Positions 9,491 through 20,000 of a DNA stretch of 64,000 bases are shown in pieces. The translations under genes and the position numbers were made by a program. The stretch spans positions 1,706,001 to 1,770,000 of the forward strand of contig JADJOB010000002.1 of NCBI GenBank assembly GCA_016714025.1. Reading direction: 5' to 3'. Origin of the DNA: Saprospiraceae bacterium. Lineage in GTDB: Bacteria; Bacteroidota; Bacteroidia; Chitinophagales; Saprospiraceae. Below the pieces are notes generated by a model. The model was given only the letters and a program-made list of their open reading frames with translations. It was not told where the DNA came from and ran no database searches. Positions within the stretch are counted from its first letter, which is position 1. Each line of letters starts with the position of its first letter.

Positions 9491-12400
9491 ATGCTACACC
9501 AGCTGTCTGTAAAATTCCAAGTACCGGTAATTCTGTTGTTTGTTTGCTCTCAATTAGTTTCCCAAACTTTACAGGTTCCTGGATTGATTTCTCCTTCAGA
9601 TCAATCAACCCATCAGGTTTTAGGAACTCGCTTAAAATGGAATCTCAATTCAGAAGCAACCAGCTATACGCTTAGAATTTATTCAGATCCATCATTAACA
9701 AAGCTGGTTTTTAAAGACAATCAAGTGAACAGTACCAGTAGGGTTGCAGAAAATTTGCAATACAATACGGTCTATTATTGGACTATACAAGCATTTAATT
9801 CCAGCAGAAACAGTCTTGAATCCAAGGCCTGGTCTTTTCAAACCATGCCGGACAATCCGAATGCAGTTACATCGCATCCCCGCTTATTAATTACGCAAGA
9901 AGATCTTCCGCGCTTGCAATCCTGGGCCAATGCAAACAATCCAATTTATCCTGCATTCAAACAAGTTTTAAATACTGCAATTCAAGCCTATGATGCTAAA
10001 TTTTTTCCAGGCGGAATTGCCAATCCGAATTGGCCGGATATAGGTAACACGACCTGGTCTGCTTATGTTACCGAATCGTATGCAGAATTTTTTGCATTTT
10101 GGTCTTTAATAGATCCGGATCTCACACAAAGGGCTATTCATGCCCAACGTGCCCGAAATTTATTGATGTATGTGATCGATCAAGCTTTATTAGGTCCAGC
10201 CTCAGGAGTTCCATTTCGTGATCCAGGTTTCATGACCTATGACCGTTCGCGTGTTTATGGTGAAGGCTGTCCGCTAACAGTAGATTGGATTTATAATGCA
10301 AAAGATTTCCAGGGGAAAGACATTCTGACTAAACAAGATAAAGCTAAAATCAGAACGGTATTTTTACGCTGGTGCGAAGAACAATTGACTGCTTACAATC
10401 ATCCAACTCCAATTGGATTGATCAATGACAAACAAATTCAACTAACCAACCGGTGGATTTTAAATAATTATTATTCTGGTCATGCACGCAATATGACGTT
10501 TATGTCACTTTCCATCGATGCAGAAGATGATCCTGAAATTAATTCGAATTTGCATTATTCCGCACTGGGTAACAGTTTGCGCAGTTATATTTTTAATGCA
10601 ACCGGGGCCTGGTTGTATGGGCAATATGCTCAATATGAAAAACCGGATATTGTTGCGGCAGATTATAACATTCCAAATTTCGGCTTGGGAATGGGCAGTG
10701 GTGGATTGTCAGTTGAAGGCTCGCTCTATGGTTTGAGTATTGGTTGGGTAGCGCAACAAATGCTTGCACTGAAAACAGCCGGTTGGGCAGATGAAACCAT
10801 TATTGGAAAACAAGCAAAGCTTTTAAAAAGTAACTATTGGAGTCTCTTGATGGAAGGAATGTTGCATCAAATTGCTCCTGAGCCCTACATTCCGCCACAA
10901 GCCACTTATTATGGACCAATTTATCCGGTTGCGAATTATGGTGATTTGTTACGGACTTGGGTAACCCCTGAATTAATGCAATTGTCAGCACCGATTGGCT
11001 TAATTGATATGAAACTTGCAAATAATCCCATTCGATTAAATCAATGCCGTTGGTTCTCTTGGAATGTATTGCAAGGCGGTGCAGGTCTATTAAATTATAG
11101 ATTGGCAAACACCTGGTCAGGTAGCAATGCTACGGATGCCTTATATTATTTCTTATTATTTGATCCAGCTGCAAAAGACCCGGTTGACCCTCGACCTGAT
11201 TTAAATAGAACATTCTTTGACCCCGCATTCAGTAAAATTTTGTCGCGAACAGATTGGACCGGCAATGCATCCTGGTTTAACTGGCAGTGTCATTGGACCA
11301 GTATCAATCATCAAAGTGGAGATGGTAACCAATTTGAATTTTTTAGAAAAGGGGAGTGGTTGATCAAAGAACGAAGTGGTTATACCAATGATGGTATCGG
11401 ATATACTTCTGCTTTTCACAACACGCTTGGATTACAAAATACTCAGCCTGCAAACCTCCAATGGTATGAAGCACCAACCATCGAACGGGGTGGTCAATGG
11501 ACACAAGGAGTGAATGCCGGAGATCCATATGTAATCACCAGCATCCACCCGGAATTTGTATATGCAACCGGTGATGCAACTAATTTATACAACCGTCCCA
11601 ATCCATTCAGTGCAAATAATGCATCAACAGATATTGAATTTGCAAGCCGATCCATCGTGTGGTTGAAACCGGATCACATCATTATTTATGATCGGGCAAA
11701 ATCAAAAGTACCGGATCGTTTCAAACGATTTTATATTCAATTAACGGCAACCCCAGATGTTTCTGGAAAATCTATGCATGTTTTAACTCCTGGTGGACAA
11801 AACGTTTTCTTATCCAACCTTTTGCCTGAAAATGCTGTATTAACCCCTTCCGTTGCAGAAAATATTAATGCGTTGGCCCAGGAAGAATTTACAACACATC
11901 AACTTATGATTGAAGATCCAGCCAATCCACAAGATGTTCGTTTTTTAAATGCAATCCAAGGAGCTGATGGAAATGTATCCGCTGATTCCGTTTTACTCAT
12001 TCAATCGGATTCAGGGACTGCATTTGAAGGAGCTGCTATTAAAAATACCCTGGTGTTGTTTCCAAAGATTTGGGGCGAACTCCTAAAAACCACCAGTTAT
12101 ATAATTCCAAATCATATTACAAAACATATCGTTACAGGATTAATACCTTATGGAGGCTATCAGGCAACATTGATTCCAATTGGATCTCTTTGTCGGGTAG
12201 AACTTAGTCCGGGTAATCAACTGCAAGCAGATTCCGGTGGAGTCCTGATTATAGATCACAGCCTTACCGATGTAAAGAATAATAAATTCCTGGATTCCGC
12301 GAGTTTAGAAATTAGCCCGAACCCTTTTCAAGCAAACACACAAATACAATTTGATTTAAAAGAGTCTGAAGTTTTGAGTTTGTATATTTTAAATAGCAAT

Positions 12401-12556
12401 GGACAAAAAGTCCAAACCATTTTTGAAAATAAATATTACCCTAAAGGACAGATTCAACATACTTGGACAACAACACAAATCGCAGCTGGAATTTATTTGG
12501 TCCTGTTGCAATCTGGCCAAAAGGTTCTAGCCCATGCGTTTGTTTGCAAACAATAA
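9491..12556 (+). CDS. Large secreted heparinase II/III-like protein with T9SS sorting domain
   Basis: This 1021-residue protein has a signal peptide (1-25), a fibronectin-III-like domain (about 28-118, ending YYWTIQAFNSS), a helical alpha/alpha-toroid region that opens HPRLLITQEDLPRLQSWA (about 128-560), a beta-rich region resembling the heparinase II/III C-terminal domain (about 570-880; GDGNQFEFFRKGEWLIKERSGY), and a T9SS domain (about 935-1021; ISPNPFQANTQIQF). This architecture is typical of exported polysaccharide lyases or related glycan-binding proteins, probably for uronic-acid polysaccharides. The catalytic residues could not be assigned with certainty. It is a single gene, followed by the palindromic repeat array. 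Confidence 0.75.
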   Translation: MLHQLSVKFQVPVILLFVCSQLVSQTLQVPGLISPSDQSTHQVLGTRLKWNLNSEATSYTLRIYSDPSLTKLVFKDNQVNSTSRVAENLQYNTVYYWTIQAFNSSRNSLESKAWSFQTMPDNPNAVTSHPRLLITQEDLPRLQSWANANNPIYPAFKQVLNTAIQAYDAKFFPGGIANPNWPDIGNTTWSAYVTESYAEFFAFWSLIDPDLTQRAIHAQRARNLLMYVIDQALLGPASGVPFRDPGFMTYDRSRVYGEGCPLTVDWIYNAKDFQGKDILTKQDKAKIRTVFLRWCEEQLTAYNHPTPIGLINDKQIQLTNRWILNNYYSGHARNMTFMSLSIDAEDDPEINSNLHYSALGNSLRSYIFNATGAWLYGQYAQYEKPDIVAADYNIPNFGLGMGSGGLSVEGSLYGLSIGWVAQQMLALKTAGWADETIIGKQAKLLKSNYWSLLMEGMLHQIAPEPYIPPQATYYGPIYPVANYGDLLRTWVTPELMQLSAPIGLIDMKLANNPIRLNQCRWFSWNVLQGGAGLLNYRLANTWSGSNATDALYYFLLFDPAAKDPVDPRPDLNRTFFDPAFSKILSRTDWTGNASWFNWQCHWTSINHQSGDGNQFEFFRKGEWLIKERSGYTNDGIGYTSAFHNTLGLQNTQPANLQWYEAPTIERGGQWTQGVNAGDPYVITSIHPEFVYATGDATNLYNRPNPFSANNASTDIEFASRSIVWLKPDHIIIYDRAKSKVPDRFKRFYIQLTATPDVSGKSMHVLTPGGQNVFLSNLLPENAVLTPSVAENINALAQEEFTTHQLMIEDPANPQDVRFLNAIQGADGNVSADSVLLIQSDSGTAFEGAAIKNTLVLFPKIWGELLKTTSYIIPNHITKHIVTGLIPYGGYQATLIPIGSLCRVELSPGNQLQADSGGVLIIDHSLTDVKNNKFLDSASLEISPNPFQANTQIQFDLKESEVLSLYILNSNGQKVQTIFENKYYPKGQIQHTWTTTQIAAGIYLVLLQSGQKVLAHAFVCKQ

Positions 12557-12668
12557 AATTCTGAAGACATTAAATGAATTTCTCTGTTTTTTAAATAGAT
12601 ATAGTCAAAAGAGTGCATTACATTTTAATCTTTGAATGATTGCATTTGAAACGTTTATTTATCTAAAA

Positions 12669-13622
12669 AAATATTTTGTTCTAAACACAAATCATAAAGC
12701 CCCTTTCAAGGGGTTTGGGGTTCAAAACAGCATAGAAGAAACGCAAATTTCATTTTGAAGAAGAATTGAAAAATTGAAAGAGTGAAGAAATTGAAAATAG
12801 GTAAACAGTACTCGAACCCCCAACCCCCTTGGAAGGGGGCTTTGAAAATTACTTCAAAGTATGATGCATAAAACAAGTATCATTGATGGAAGGAAATATT
12901 TTGTTCTATACACAAATCATAAAGCCCCTTCCAAGGGGTTTGGGGTTCGGATAAACATGAAGGAAGCGCAAATTTTAGATAGAAGTCGAATTGAAAAATT
13001 GAAAGAGTGAAGAACTTGAAAAATAAGTAAACAGTACTCGAACCCCCAACCCCCTTGGAAGGGGGCTTTGAGTTTACTTCAAATGTTGATGCATGAAACA
13101 AGTATTATTTTAATAAAATATTAATTTACGTAACACAAATCATAAAGCCCTTTTCAAGGGGTTTGGGGTTCGGATAAACATGAAGGAAGCGCAAATTTTA
13201 GATAGAAGTCGAATTGAAAAATTGAAAGAGTGAAGAAATTGAAAAATAGGTTAACAGTACTCGAACCCCCAACCCCATTGGAAGGGGGCTTTGATTTTAC
13301 TTCAAATGTTGATGCTTGAAACAAGTATTATTTTAATAAAATATTAATTTACGTAACACAAATCATAAAGCCCCTTTCAAGGGGTTTGGGGTTCAAAGCA
13401 GCATGCGAAAAACGCTAATTTCATTTTGAAGAAGAATTGAAAAATTGAAAGAGTGAAGAAATTGTAAACAAGTAAACTGTGCTCGAACCCCCAACCCCCT
13501 TGGAAGGGGGCTTTGATTTTACTTCAAATGTTGATGCTTGAAATAAGTATTATTTTAATAAAATATTAATTTACGTAACACAAATCATAAAGACCCTTTC
13601 AATGGGTTTGGGGTTCAAATTT
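12669..13622. repeat. Tandem array of ~223-bp units, each containing a long inverted repeat
   Basis: Four full units and a truncated fifth begin with CACAAATCATAAAG at 12686, 12911, 13134, 13357 and 13579 (spacings 225, 223, 223, 222). In each unit a left arm (AAAGCCCCTT...GGTTTGGGGTTC, for example 12696-12723) is the reverse complement of a right arm (GAACCCCCAA...GGGGGCTTT, for example 12814-12843), with about 90 bases between them. Each copy can therefore fold into a roughly 150-base hairpin, and each arm is itself a small hairpin. Units 2-4 are more alike than unit 1. No protein is encoded. Similar G/C-rich palindromes on AT-rich backgrounds are known as MITE- or REP-like repeats in Bacteroidota. 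Confidence 0.85.
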
Positions 13623-13644
13623 GCATGAATGAAGTATGTCTTTA

Positions 13645-13763
13645 AAATTTAGAGGAATTGTCAATTCTAAATTTCGATTCCTTAAAAAAATTTTAAGTTC
13701 GAAGCAAGTCGACAATACTTATCAATCTTTTGATTGAGAATTGTCATCTGCTTTTAAGCAGAT
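13645..13763. repeat. Cluster of small inverted repeats before a T9SS protein gene
   Basis: Four dyads follow one another: AAATTTAGA/TCTAAATTT (13645-13674, with an inner ATTG/CAAT), CTTAAAA/TTTTAAG (13681-13697), an imperfect GACAAT...ATTGTC dyad with inner TCAATC/GATTGA (about 13710-13745), and ATCTGCTT/AAGCAGAT (13746-13763). The last ends 18 bases before the next ATG. They may be leader structures or operator sites. Confidence 0.5.
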
Positions 13764-13781
13764 TTGTAGTAATATTGGAAG

Positions 13782-14249
13782 ATGAAAGCAATTTTGTATC
13801 TTCCTTTAATTATGATTTTAATGTCCTTAAATCTGTCAGGACAATATGCCATTGATGCGGCTGGATCTTATGTTAAAAATGGAGCCTATTCTGCAGCTTA
13901 TTCGGTAGGTGAGGTATCCACTTTAACAATAAGGGGTGTACAGTCAACCTACGCTTCCACCTCGGGAGTTATCCAACCAGATCCATTAAGCATTACCGGA
14001 ACGAAAAATCCAGGCATTACTACCATCCGGATTTATCCGAATCCGGTAAATGATTTCCTGAGACTTGAAACGGACCGAACTGATTTAATTCAGTATGTCA
14101 TTTATTCGATGCAGGGTAACTTATTAGCTCAAGGAACGGTCAAAGGTATGTCAGTACAACTTGATCATTTGATACCGGGCATCTACCTGATCAAATTTAG
14201 TTTAGTTGATGCGCATGAAAGTCAGTCTTTTTTAATTTCAAAACTTTAA
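13782..14249 (+). CDS. Small secreted protein with T9SS sorting domain
   Basis: The 155-residue protein consists of a signal peptide (about 1-20, ending LSGQ), a short Ala/Ser/Tyr-rich segment (21-70, AAGSYVKNGAYSAAYSVGEV) seen at the N-terminus of many small Bacteroidota surface proteins, and a T9SS type A domain (about 83-155, IRIYPNPVNDFLRLE). It carries almost nothing but export information. It lies 23 bases before the next gene on the same strand and probably shares its transcript, suggesting that the two surface proteins are made together. Confidence 0.75.
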   Translation: MKAILYLPLIMILMSLNLSGQYAIDAAGSYVKNGAYSAAYSVGEVSTLTIRGVQSTYASTSGVIQPDPLSITGTKNPGITTIRIYPNPVNDFLRLETDRTDLIQYVIYSMQGNLLAQGTVKGMSVQLDHLIPGIYLIKFSLVDAHESQSFLISKL

Positions 14250-14272
14250 TTTCCAAACAAATTTTTAATAAG

Positions 14273-16405
14273 ATGAATCTATTTACATTTTTTAAATCCA
14301 TCACAATGAGTAATCGCAATCCGTTTATCATCCTGGTCTATAGTTTGCTAATATTCAATGTCAGCATAGCGCAAATCCCAAAAGGATTAAATTTTCAAAC
14401 CATCGTGCGTGACAATTCCGGCAAGCCATTGGTATCCCGTAATGTGAATTTTAAGTTTTCGATTTTGCAAGGTGGTACCAGCGGAACCTTGGTGTATTCA
14501 GAAGAACACCGTGCGTTGACGAATGAATTTGGTTTAGTAAATTTATTGCTAGGTTATGGTTTTCCCCTTAGTGGAAAATTTGATCAAATTAAATGGGCTG
14601 ATGGAAGTTTGTTTTTAAAGACTGAAATAGATCCTAACGGAGGAATCAACTACGAGTTGTCCAATGTAGCTCCATTCTTAAGTGTGCCTTATGCACTCTA
14701 TTCAGAAAGTACCCAACTGACTGCGGGTCCGGGCATATTAATTGAAGGAAACAAAATCAGCAATACCGGAGATCCAGATCCTGCCGATGATTTAAAAAAT
14801 GGTTCACCGGTTGGAGGCGATTTAACTGGAACTTTACCAAATCCTAAAGTAACAGGATTGCAAAACAGGCCGGTCATGGATATCAATCCACAATTAAATC
14901 AAGCATTGGTTTGGAATGGAACCCAATGGGTGCCGGTAAGTGTAGACCACGATCCAACCAATGACTTGTTGATTAACAGTCCGGCAGGTGGCGACCTAAC
15001 CGGCAATTTGCCCAATCCCAAAGTAATTAAATTAAATGGGTTTCCACTGGCTTCAACAACACCAGATTCAGGGGATGTGTTGGTTTTTTCACAAGGAGAA
15101 TGGAAGCACCTTCCGATTGGATCTTCGCCATCTGCTGGTGTTTGGAAACGCAGTGCAAATGATGTGGTCCTTGAAGATCCTGCGGGAATTCAAAGGGTCA
15201 ATGCATCAAATGCTTTGATACAAACACAAAATTCATTTGCTGCATATAAGGGAAGTGATAGTACAGCAGTTTCACCAGTTGGCATTCAATTCATTCAGGG
15301 TATTGGTGCCATGCAATCTCGATCTTTTCAGGGCGCTAATACACATGTATTATCCTACGGTAACAAATATTTATATGGACTAAATAGTTTTACAATTGGA
15401 AGTCCCTATGCAGAATTGGAATTTTGGAATAACGATATCAGTCATAAAGAGCTTCGAGCTGCATTAAATCCATTTGAACTGCGTTTTGATGTGGCTACTC
15501 CGGATCGGGGAGGATATTATTATGGAACCGGATTTACCATTGACCGAAAAGTCAAAGATTCACCATTAGAATTTGCGGGAGTTGAATTACGGGATAGTAG
15601 CATGTATTTCTACAGTGGCAATAAGGATTTTGCCGGAATCGATGTAGCAACAAATTATGGGGGAGGCCTCTTTACATTTGATAAGAATGGAAAAGACCGA
15701 ATGTATTTTTCTTCATTAATTAGCGATCAGACACAACCTTATATCGGATTGTTTTCAACTAAAACGAATCGGGCTGTTGCAGAAATGCAAAGTTTTAATT
15801 CAGCCGGTGAATTTGTTTTGTATAATTCAAATACAGATCAATACAATGTGTATGCAGGTTATTCTGTCAATGGTCCAAATTATCCCTGGTTGGGAATAGG
15901 AGATGGAAATGGGGGCAATTCTGCAGGAATGTATTTAGCAACCAATGGACTGGGAACCATTTTTGCTGACGTTAAAAATTTTAGAATGGATGATCCTACA
16001 GATAAAGATCGTGAAATCTGGTATGCGTGTATTGAAGGTCCAGAAGCCGCTGCGTATGAGCGTGGCACAGGACATTTGGTGAATGGAGAAGCTTTTGTAT
16101 TCTTCTCAGAACATTATAAAAATGTAATTAATCCTCAATCCATTACAGTGCAACTAACTCCCGGATCTGCAGAAACATTCGGGGTAGCAGTTGTTGAAAA
16201 GAATGCCGAAGGATTTCGGGTCAAAGAATTACAAAAAGGAACAGGCAACTTCAGCTTTGATTGGGAAGTTAAAGCAGTTAGAAAAGGATTTGAGTCATAT
16301 GAAGTGTATCATAAAAAGGAAAATTTAAAAGCGGTGCATGAAGTTAAAGGATATGCACCAGATACATCACGTGTTAATTCAGTTCGTGGTTTTATTAAAC
16401 GATAA
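14273..16405 (+). CDS. Large surface protein with tail-fibre-like repeats
   Basis: This 710-residue protein may start at Met1 or at Met12 (14306). After a hydrophobic export signal comes a domain very common in Bacteroidota cell-surface proteins (IPKGLNFQTIVRDNSGKPL ... VPYALYSES, about 35-145), then two copies of a motif with GGDLTG-LPNPKV (about 180-255), a long beta-rich middle, and a C-terminal domain containing REIWYACIEGPEAAAYERGT (about 580-680) that recurs at the end of such proteins. No T9SS domain and no catalytic motif were seen. An extracellular structural or adhesive role is inferred, probably with the small T9SS protein upstream. Confidence 0.65.
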   Translation: MNLFTFFKSITMSNRNPFIILVYSLLIFNVSIAQIPKGLNFQTIVRDNSGKPLVSRNVNFKFSILQGGTSGTLVYSEEHRALTNEFGLVNLLLGYGFPLSGKFDQIKWADGSLFLKTEIDPNGGINYELSNVAPFLSVPYALYSESTQLTAGPGILIEGNKISNTGDPDPADDLKNGSPVGGDLTGTLPNPKVTGLQNRPVMDINPQLNQALVWNGTQWVPVSVDHDPTNDLLINSPAGGDLTGNLPNPKVIKLNGFPLASTTPDSGDVLVFSQGEWKHLPIGSSPSAGVWKRSANDVVLEDPAGIQRVNASNALIQTQNSFAAYKGSDSTAVSPVGIQFIQGIGAMQSRSFQGANTHVLSYGNKYLYGLNSFTIGSPYAELEFWNNDISHKELRAALNPFELRFDVATPDRGGYYYGTGFTIDRKVKDSPLEFAGVELRDSSMYFYSGNKDFAGIDVATNYGGGLFTFDKNGKDRMYFSSLISDQTQPYIGLFSTKTNRAVAEMQSFNSAGEFVLYNSNTDQYNVYAGYSVNGPNYPWLGIGDGNGGNSAGMYLATNGLGTIFADVKNFRMDDPTDKDREIWYACIEGPEAAAYERGTGHLVNGEAFVFFSEHYKNVINPQSITVQLTPGSAETFGVAVVEKNAEGFRVKELQKGTGNFSFDWEVKAVRKGFESYEVYHKKENLKAVHEVKGYAPDTSRVNSVRGFIKR

Positions 16406-16558
16406 ATTATTTGGGATGAGGGGCAAGTTTTGCTATTTTTTGGAATTGTAAAAAATACTGTGACTTGAGAAGTTTTTTTAATTAGTTACGGTGATAAAGT
16501 ATTTTATCCAACCTAAATACTAATAGACAAATTATTGGATGTATTTAATATTTGGTAT

Positions 16559-16939
16559 TTAATTTGATTTCCAAGCCGCACCACTTTTTTTCTTATAAGT
16601 AAGAAATGTAATTACATAGCCAAGTTCCTCAGCAGAAATATTATCTTCTCTAACAAATTTCATATGATCCAAATTTGAAATGCGAATCTGATATGATTCC
16701 AATTGAGCAGGATTAAAATCAGGTATGACCTCTTTTCCTTTAAACTTCATATAATGACATTTTGCACAATTTAATAGAAACAAATTCTTTCCTTTATTGC
16801 ATAATTTCAAGTATTCAACTTTTACCGAATTGGTCATCTCAGCAGGAAATTCATATTTAATTTTTTGTTGTGTATTGCATGCGATTAAATATGCAGATAA
16901 GAAAATGTAACTGACAAAATATTTTATTTGTTTGAACAT
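16559..16939 (-). CDS. Lipoprotein c-type cytochrome
   Basis: This 126-residue protein has a lipoprotein signal ending LIAC (Cys21) and a single haem c attachment motif CAKCH at 58-62, within a short cytochrome c-like fold; a Met in the DHMKFVRED stretch could be the second haem ligand. It should be anchored in a membrane facing the periplasm and carry electrons. The gene follows the 1583-residue phytase/PhoX-like protein gene on the same strand, but a strong terminator (16955-16990) lies between them, and there is almost no room for a separate promoter, so it may depend on read-through. Confidence 0.75.
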   Translation of the reverse strand: MFKQIKYFVSYIFLSAYLIACNTQQKIKYEFPAEMTNSVKVEYLKLCNKGKNLFLLNCAKCHYMKFKGKEVIPDFNPAQLESYQIRISNLDHMKFVREDNISAEELGYVITFLTYKKKSGAAWKSN

Positions 16940-16954
16940 AATTTATTTTTTTTC

Positions 16955-16990
16955 AAAAAAAACGGGAAATAAGTCAAGCTCATTTCCCGT
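16955..16990 (-). terminator. Rho-independent terminator after the large phytase/PhoX-like gene
   Basis: On the minus strand ACGGGAAAT pairs with ATTTCCCGT across an 11-base loop and is followed by eight T residues. It starts about 25 bases after the stop of the 1583-residue gene and ends about 16 bases before the start codon of the cytochrome gene. Confidence 0.8.
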
Positions 16991-17014
16991 AGAATTTAAT
17001 GTTTTATTCGTTAA

Positions 17015-20000
17015 TTAATGGATTACATTTAATTTAAGTTTAGTCGAATTGCTTCCTAATGTAATATGAATGAAATAAACACCTGGAATTAAAGTATCAG
17101 TTGCTATTTCAATTTCATTTTTACCCGGTATAAGCTTTTTCAAGACAGAACCAAGCACTATTTTACCTTGTTCGTTTACAAGTGATATTGAAACTTTTTC
17201 AGATTTAGTTGCAATTATCGAAAGTGTTGTTTTGTCATTTGTAGGATTTGGATATAAGTTTACCATTGAAATGGTTGCATCATTGCCATTAACTCCAGTT
17301 AGTACGTCTCCCTGTAAGCCAAAATTGTAATTTCCTTCATCAATATCATTGTTCAATATATTGATGATTGAAGTATGGGTTCCGCCTGAGGTTGGAGTAA
17401 ATCTTACTGTAATACTTTGAGACCCACCAACTGGTATTGTCATTGGAAATGCAGTTGGGGAAACCAAAGTAAATTCTGAAGCATTTAAACCAATGAATTG
17501 TATCTTATTGATATTTAAAATTCCTAATCCTGTGTTTTGTATTTCAAAACTTTTATCTATAAAGTTTCCAATAGTAGTAACTCCAAATAAAGTATTGTTA
17601 TAAGAAAGTGGATTAATATCTCCATCAATAATATCTAAACCATTGCCTGACACATTTATTTCTGGATTTGAATTATACGTATCAGGATTAAACATAGCAA
17701 GGAGTTGTCCGCCTTCATAAACAGCTCCTGAAATAGAATAATGGGCCTGATCTACTAATAAAAATTTCCCAGGACCTAAAATGCTTTGAGCATCAATAAT
17801 TCCTGAAGATTCTTCGTCTTGTGTCAAGTAATTTTCTTTGCCTTGAATAAATCTTTCAGGATCATGGTGTCCAATTTCTTTTAATTCATCGGTGGCAATC
17901 GTGTATTGCCAAATTTTTCCGATATGTACATTGTTACCAACATCTTCTTGAAGAAAGATATGTCCGGAATTGTCAATTGTTATATTATCAAGCATTTTTT
18001 GTCCTTCGGTCCCGTCTAAGATGGCAGTAATGAAACCGCCTAGAGCTGGATTATTAATATTTGAAAACTCTAATTTCCACAACCTGCTTGGACTGTTAAA
18101 TGCATTTGTTGTGACAAAATAAAATACATTAGGGTTTGAAGGATCCCAAACCCCATCTTCAGGTCTTAAAAAATTGGTTACTCCGAGATTATTGCTCTTA
18201 TTATTTAAGGCGGTTCCTGAAGAATCACGAACATTTCCCAGATCAATCAAATTAAATTTTGTATTTGCATTCGGAATACTTGCACTGATTTCAGTCAGTA
18301 ATCCTGAAACACTTATTCCATATAATTTACCATTTGTTAAGCCTGCTTTGTCAACTTCACTTCCTGAATTTGTTTTAGTACCTTCATAAATATAAACCTG
18401 TCCAGGAGTTGAATCATCTAACCCGACAACAATTGTTTTGTCTTGAGCAAAAGGGCAAGCAATCGAATTTTCCCATGAAAATTTACCGAGTGAGGGCAAT
18501 TCATAGCTTGTGCCTTCATTTGCTCCAGTTACAATGTGCGCAAATGCACGTCCTTCATTTCCTGTTTCTTCCCCGTTCATGTAGATACGTTCGGTTACAC
18601 CCAATCCGGTGGCTTCATTAAAAAATGCTGAAATTGCTGGTAAATCTGCTGAGCAAAATCTGCTAAATGATTTTCTTGAATTTGAATCAATTGGATTGTA
18701 AGTTGTATATCCTGTACCATTCCATAAGTTTACGATTTTTACTAAATCACTGCCGCTTGTCACTGCAAGATTATTTTTATTAATAATCCATTTTGAAATG
18801 AAGGCACCATTTGCACCATGCGCCCGTTTAGCTCCATTTCCACTAGGTATTTCATGATTTACTAATAATGTAAAAGTTTCATCTTCATTATCAAAAACTC
18901 CTGTACCATCAGGAATACCAGTCATGCTGTACCCATTGCCAACTAAATCACCTGCTGTTAGAATTGCATTGAAATTTACTCCAGGACTTGATGGAAGCAA
19001 ATAAGGTGTGTTTGTGCTGCTCGGACCGGCACCTAGAGATGCTTTGTAAGTATCTGGATTGAACATAGATAATATCTGGCCTCCTTCATATATACTACTA
19101 CCAATAGAATAATGAGCTTGGTCAACCAGTAAAAATCTTCCGGGTCCAAGAATATTTTGTACATCTATGATTCCAGATGATTCTTCATCTTGTGTTAGAA
19201 AATTTGCCCCTCCGTTGGTAAAACGGATAGAATCGTGTTGTGCAATTTGTTTTAACTGGTCAGTTGCAAGCGTATATTGCCAAATTTTTCCATTATGTGC
19301 ATTGTTTCCAACATCTTCCTGTAAAATTAGGTGACCATAATTATCAATAGTTAGATTGTCCAACATTTTCTGCCCTTCTGTCCCATCCAATAACGCAGTT
19401 ATACTTCCTCCTGCTTCTGGATTTGAAATATCATAAAAATGCAATTTCCACAAGCGGCTTGGTGAGCTAAAACCGTTGGTAGTGACAAAGTAAAATTCAT
19501 TTTGATTTTTAGGATCCCAAACTCCATCTTCAGGTCTTAAAAAGGTTGTGACTCCTAAATTGTTACTTTTATTATTTAATGCTGCACCAGTTGAATCTTT
19601 AACAATGCCCAAATCAACCAAGGAAAATGAAGTATTGGCAGGAGGAATTCCCGCACTTGTTTCTGCTGTTAATCCTGTTACAGCAATACCGTATAATTTT
19701 CCATTGGATAAACCAGCACGTTCGATTTCAGTTCCGGTATTTGTTTTAGTACCAATATAAAAATATACCTGTCCTGGAGTTGAATCATCTAATCCTGCAA
19801 CAATAGTTTTGTCTTGAGCAAAAGGACAAGCAATCGAATTTTCCCATGAAAATTTTCCAAGATATGGGAGTTCATAAGTAGTTCCTGAATTTAAACCAGT
19901 TACTATATGACCAAATGCACGGCCTTCGTTTCCTGATTCTTCTCCATTCATAAAAATTCTTTCTTGTGTGCCTAATCCAGTTGAATTATTGAAAAAAGCA

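Noticed and set aside
12880..13101. 73-codon leftward frame inside the repeat array
   Set aside because: It is a by-product of the tandem palindromic repeat; its ends fall in the repeat arms and it has no domain or initiation signal.
12669..13622. Possible CRISPR array
   Set aside because: The units are about 223 bp, contain long inverted arms, and are nearly identical throughout with no unique spacers; no cas genes are nearby.
14273..16405. Prophage tail fibre gene
   Set aside because: Although fibre-like, its domains are common in chromosomal Bacteroidota surface proteins, and no other phage gene is nearby.
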